Shown in pieces: positions 63,953 through 64,000 of a stretch of DNA of 64,000 nucleotides (position 1 is the stretch's first letter; the number at the start of each line of letters is the position of its first letter). The DNA lies in contig CACWOX010000005.1 in the NCBI GenBank assembly GCA_902762615.1, positions 41,192 through 105,191 of the forward strand. The letters run 5' to 3'. Position numbers and translations under genes: made by a program. The stretch is from an uncultured Ruminococcus sp. GTDB taxonomy: Bacteria > Bacillota > Clostridia > Oscillospirales > Acutalibacteraceae. The notes under the pieces are model-generated. The model was not told the origin of the DNA. It worked only from the letters and a program-made list of their open reading frames with translations, and ran no database searches.

Positions 63953-64000
63953 TTAAGCGACCATAGCCAAAAGGGCAGACTTCTCCCCGCCATTTAGCGC
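63953..64000 (-). CDS. possible 3' end of a gene beginning outside the window
   Basis: The minus strand enters the window with the open reading ALNGGEKSALLAMVA followed by TAA. A small CGTCA/TGACG hairpin follows the stop. Fifteen residues are too few to name a family, and chance is possible. Confidence 0.2.
   Translation of the reverse strand, partial: ALNGGEKSALLAMVA

Overview
The window looks like a chromosomal segment of a low-to-mid GC Gram-positive anaerobe of the class Clostridia, most likely an Oscillospiraceae/Ruminococcus-like gut bacterium. The grounds are the Firmicutes-type gene orders (a dcw cell-wall cluster, rpsF-ssb-rpsR, and a full S10-spc-alpha ribosomal block), housekeeping promoters of the TTGNNN-N17-TATAAT type, AGGAGG ribosome-binding sites with frequent GTG/TTG starts, zinc-type S14, and Lys/Thr/Ser-rich secreted wall proteins. 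The genus is an inference. I see no rRNA, tRNA, CRISPR array, transposase, integrase or prophage.

Layout. (1) 1-7.9 kb: cell-wall and division cluster murF(partial)-mraY-ftsW-murG-divIB, then ftsZ on its own promoter; murD is missing from its usual place. (2) 8-19.2 kb: an ECF sigma factor with a probable membrane anti-sigma, uridine phosphorylase, a DivIVA-like coiled-coil protein, an RluA-type pseudouridine synthase, D-glutamate cyclase, the rpsF-ssb-rpsR operon, a metallophosphoesterase plus amidohydrolase pair, an MFS transporter and a small Cys-containing protein. (3) 19.3-23.1 kb: ABC exporter, DegV fatty-acid-binding protein, and a DUF2752/TM2 membrane pair. (4) 23.2-39.4 kb: a single co-directional block of 30 translation, secretion and transcription genes (S10 to L17, including secY, adk, map, infA and rpoA). 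It is preceded by a leader of about 455 nt that contains its own intrinsic-terminator hairpin. (5) 39.4-44.6 kb: folE-folP on the minus strand, facing away from a SAM-I-family riboswitch with terminator that controls an unrecognised 102-residue protein; then two L,D-transpeptidases. (6) 44.7-51.8 kb: truA, DUF5711, CvpA-like, pgsA, a ClpE-like unfoldase and rsmE. (7) 51.7-54.9 kb: a vitamin B6 salvage locus (MocR/PdxR-type regulator, ECF S component, pyridoxal/pyridoxamine kinase) with a palindromic operator candidate. (8) 55-64 kb: two paralogous secreted lysozyme-like proteins, a YegP-type protein, a GT8 glycosyltransferase, and a VTT membrane protein with a two-component system.

Much of the non-ribosomal content serves the envelope: lipid II synthesis, septation, 3-3 crosslinking, peptidoglycan cleavage, phosphatidylglycerol synthesis and D-glutamate turnover. 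The strongest lead for something undescribed is the SAM-I-type aptamer at 40951-41040. Its pseudoknot and P3 helix are kept by compensatory changes, and it drives a small orphan gene followed by a decayed partial copy of that gene. Second is the long, attenuator-bearing S10 leader.
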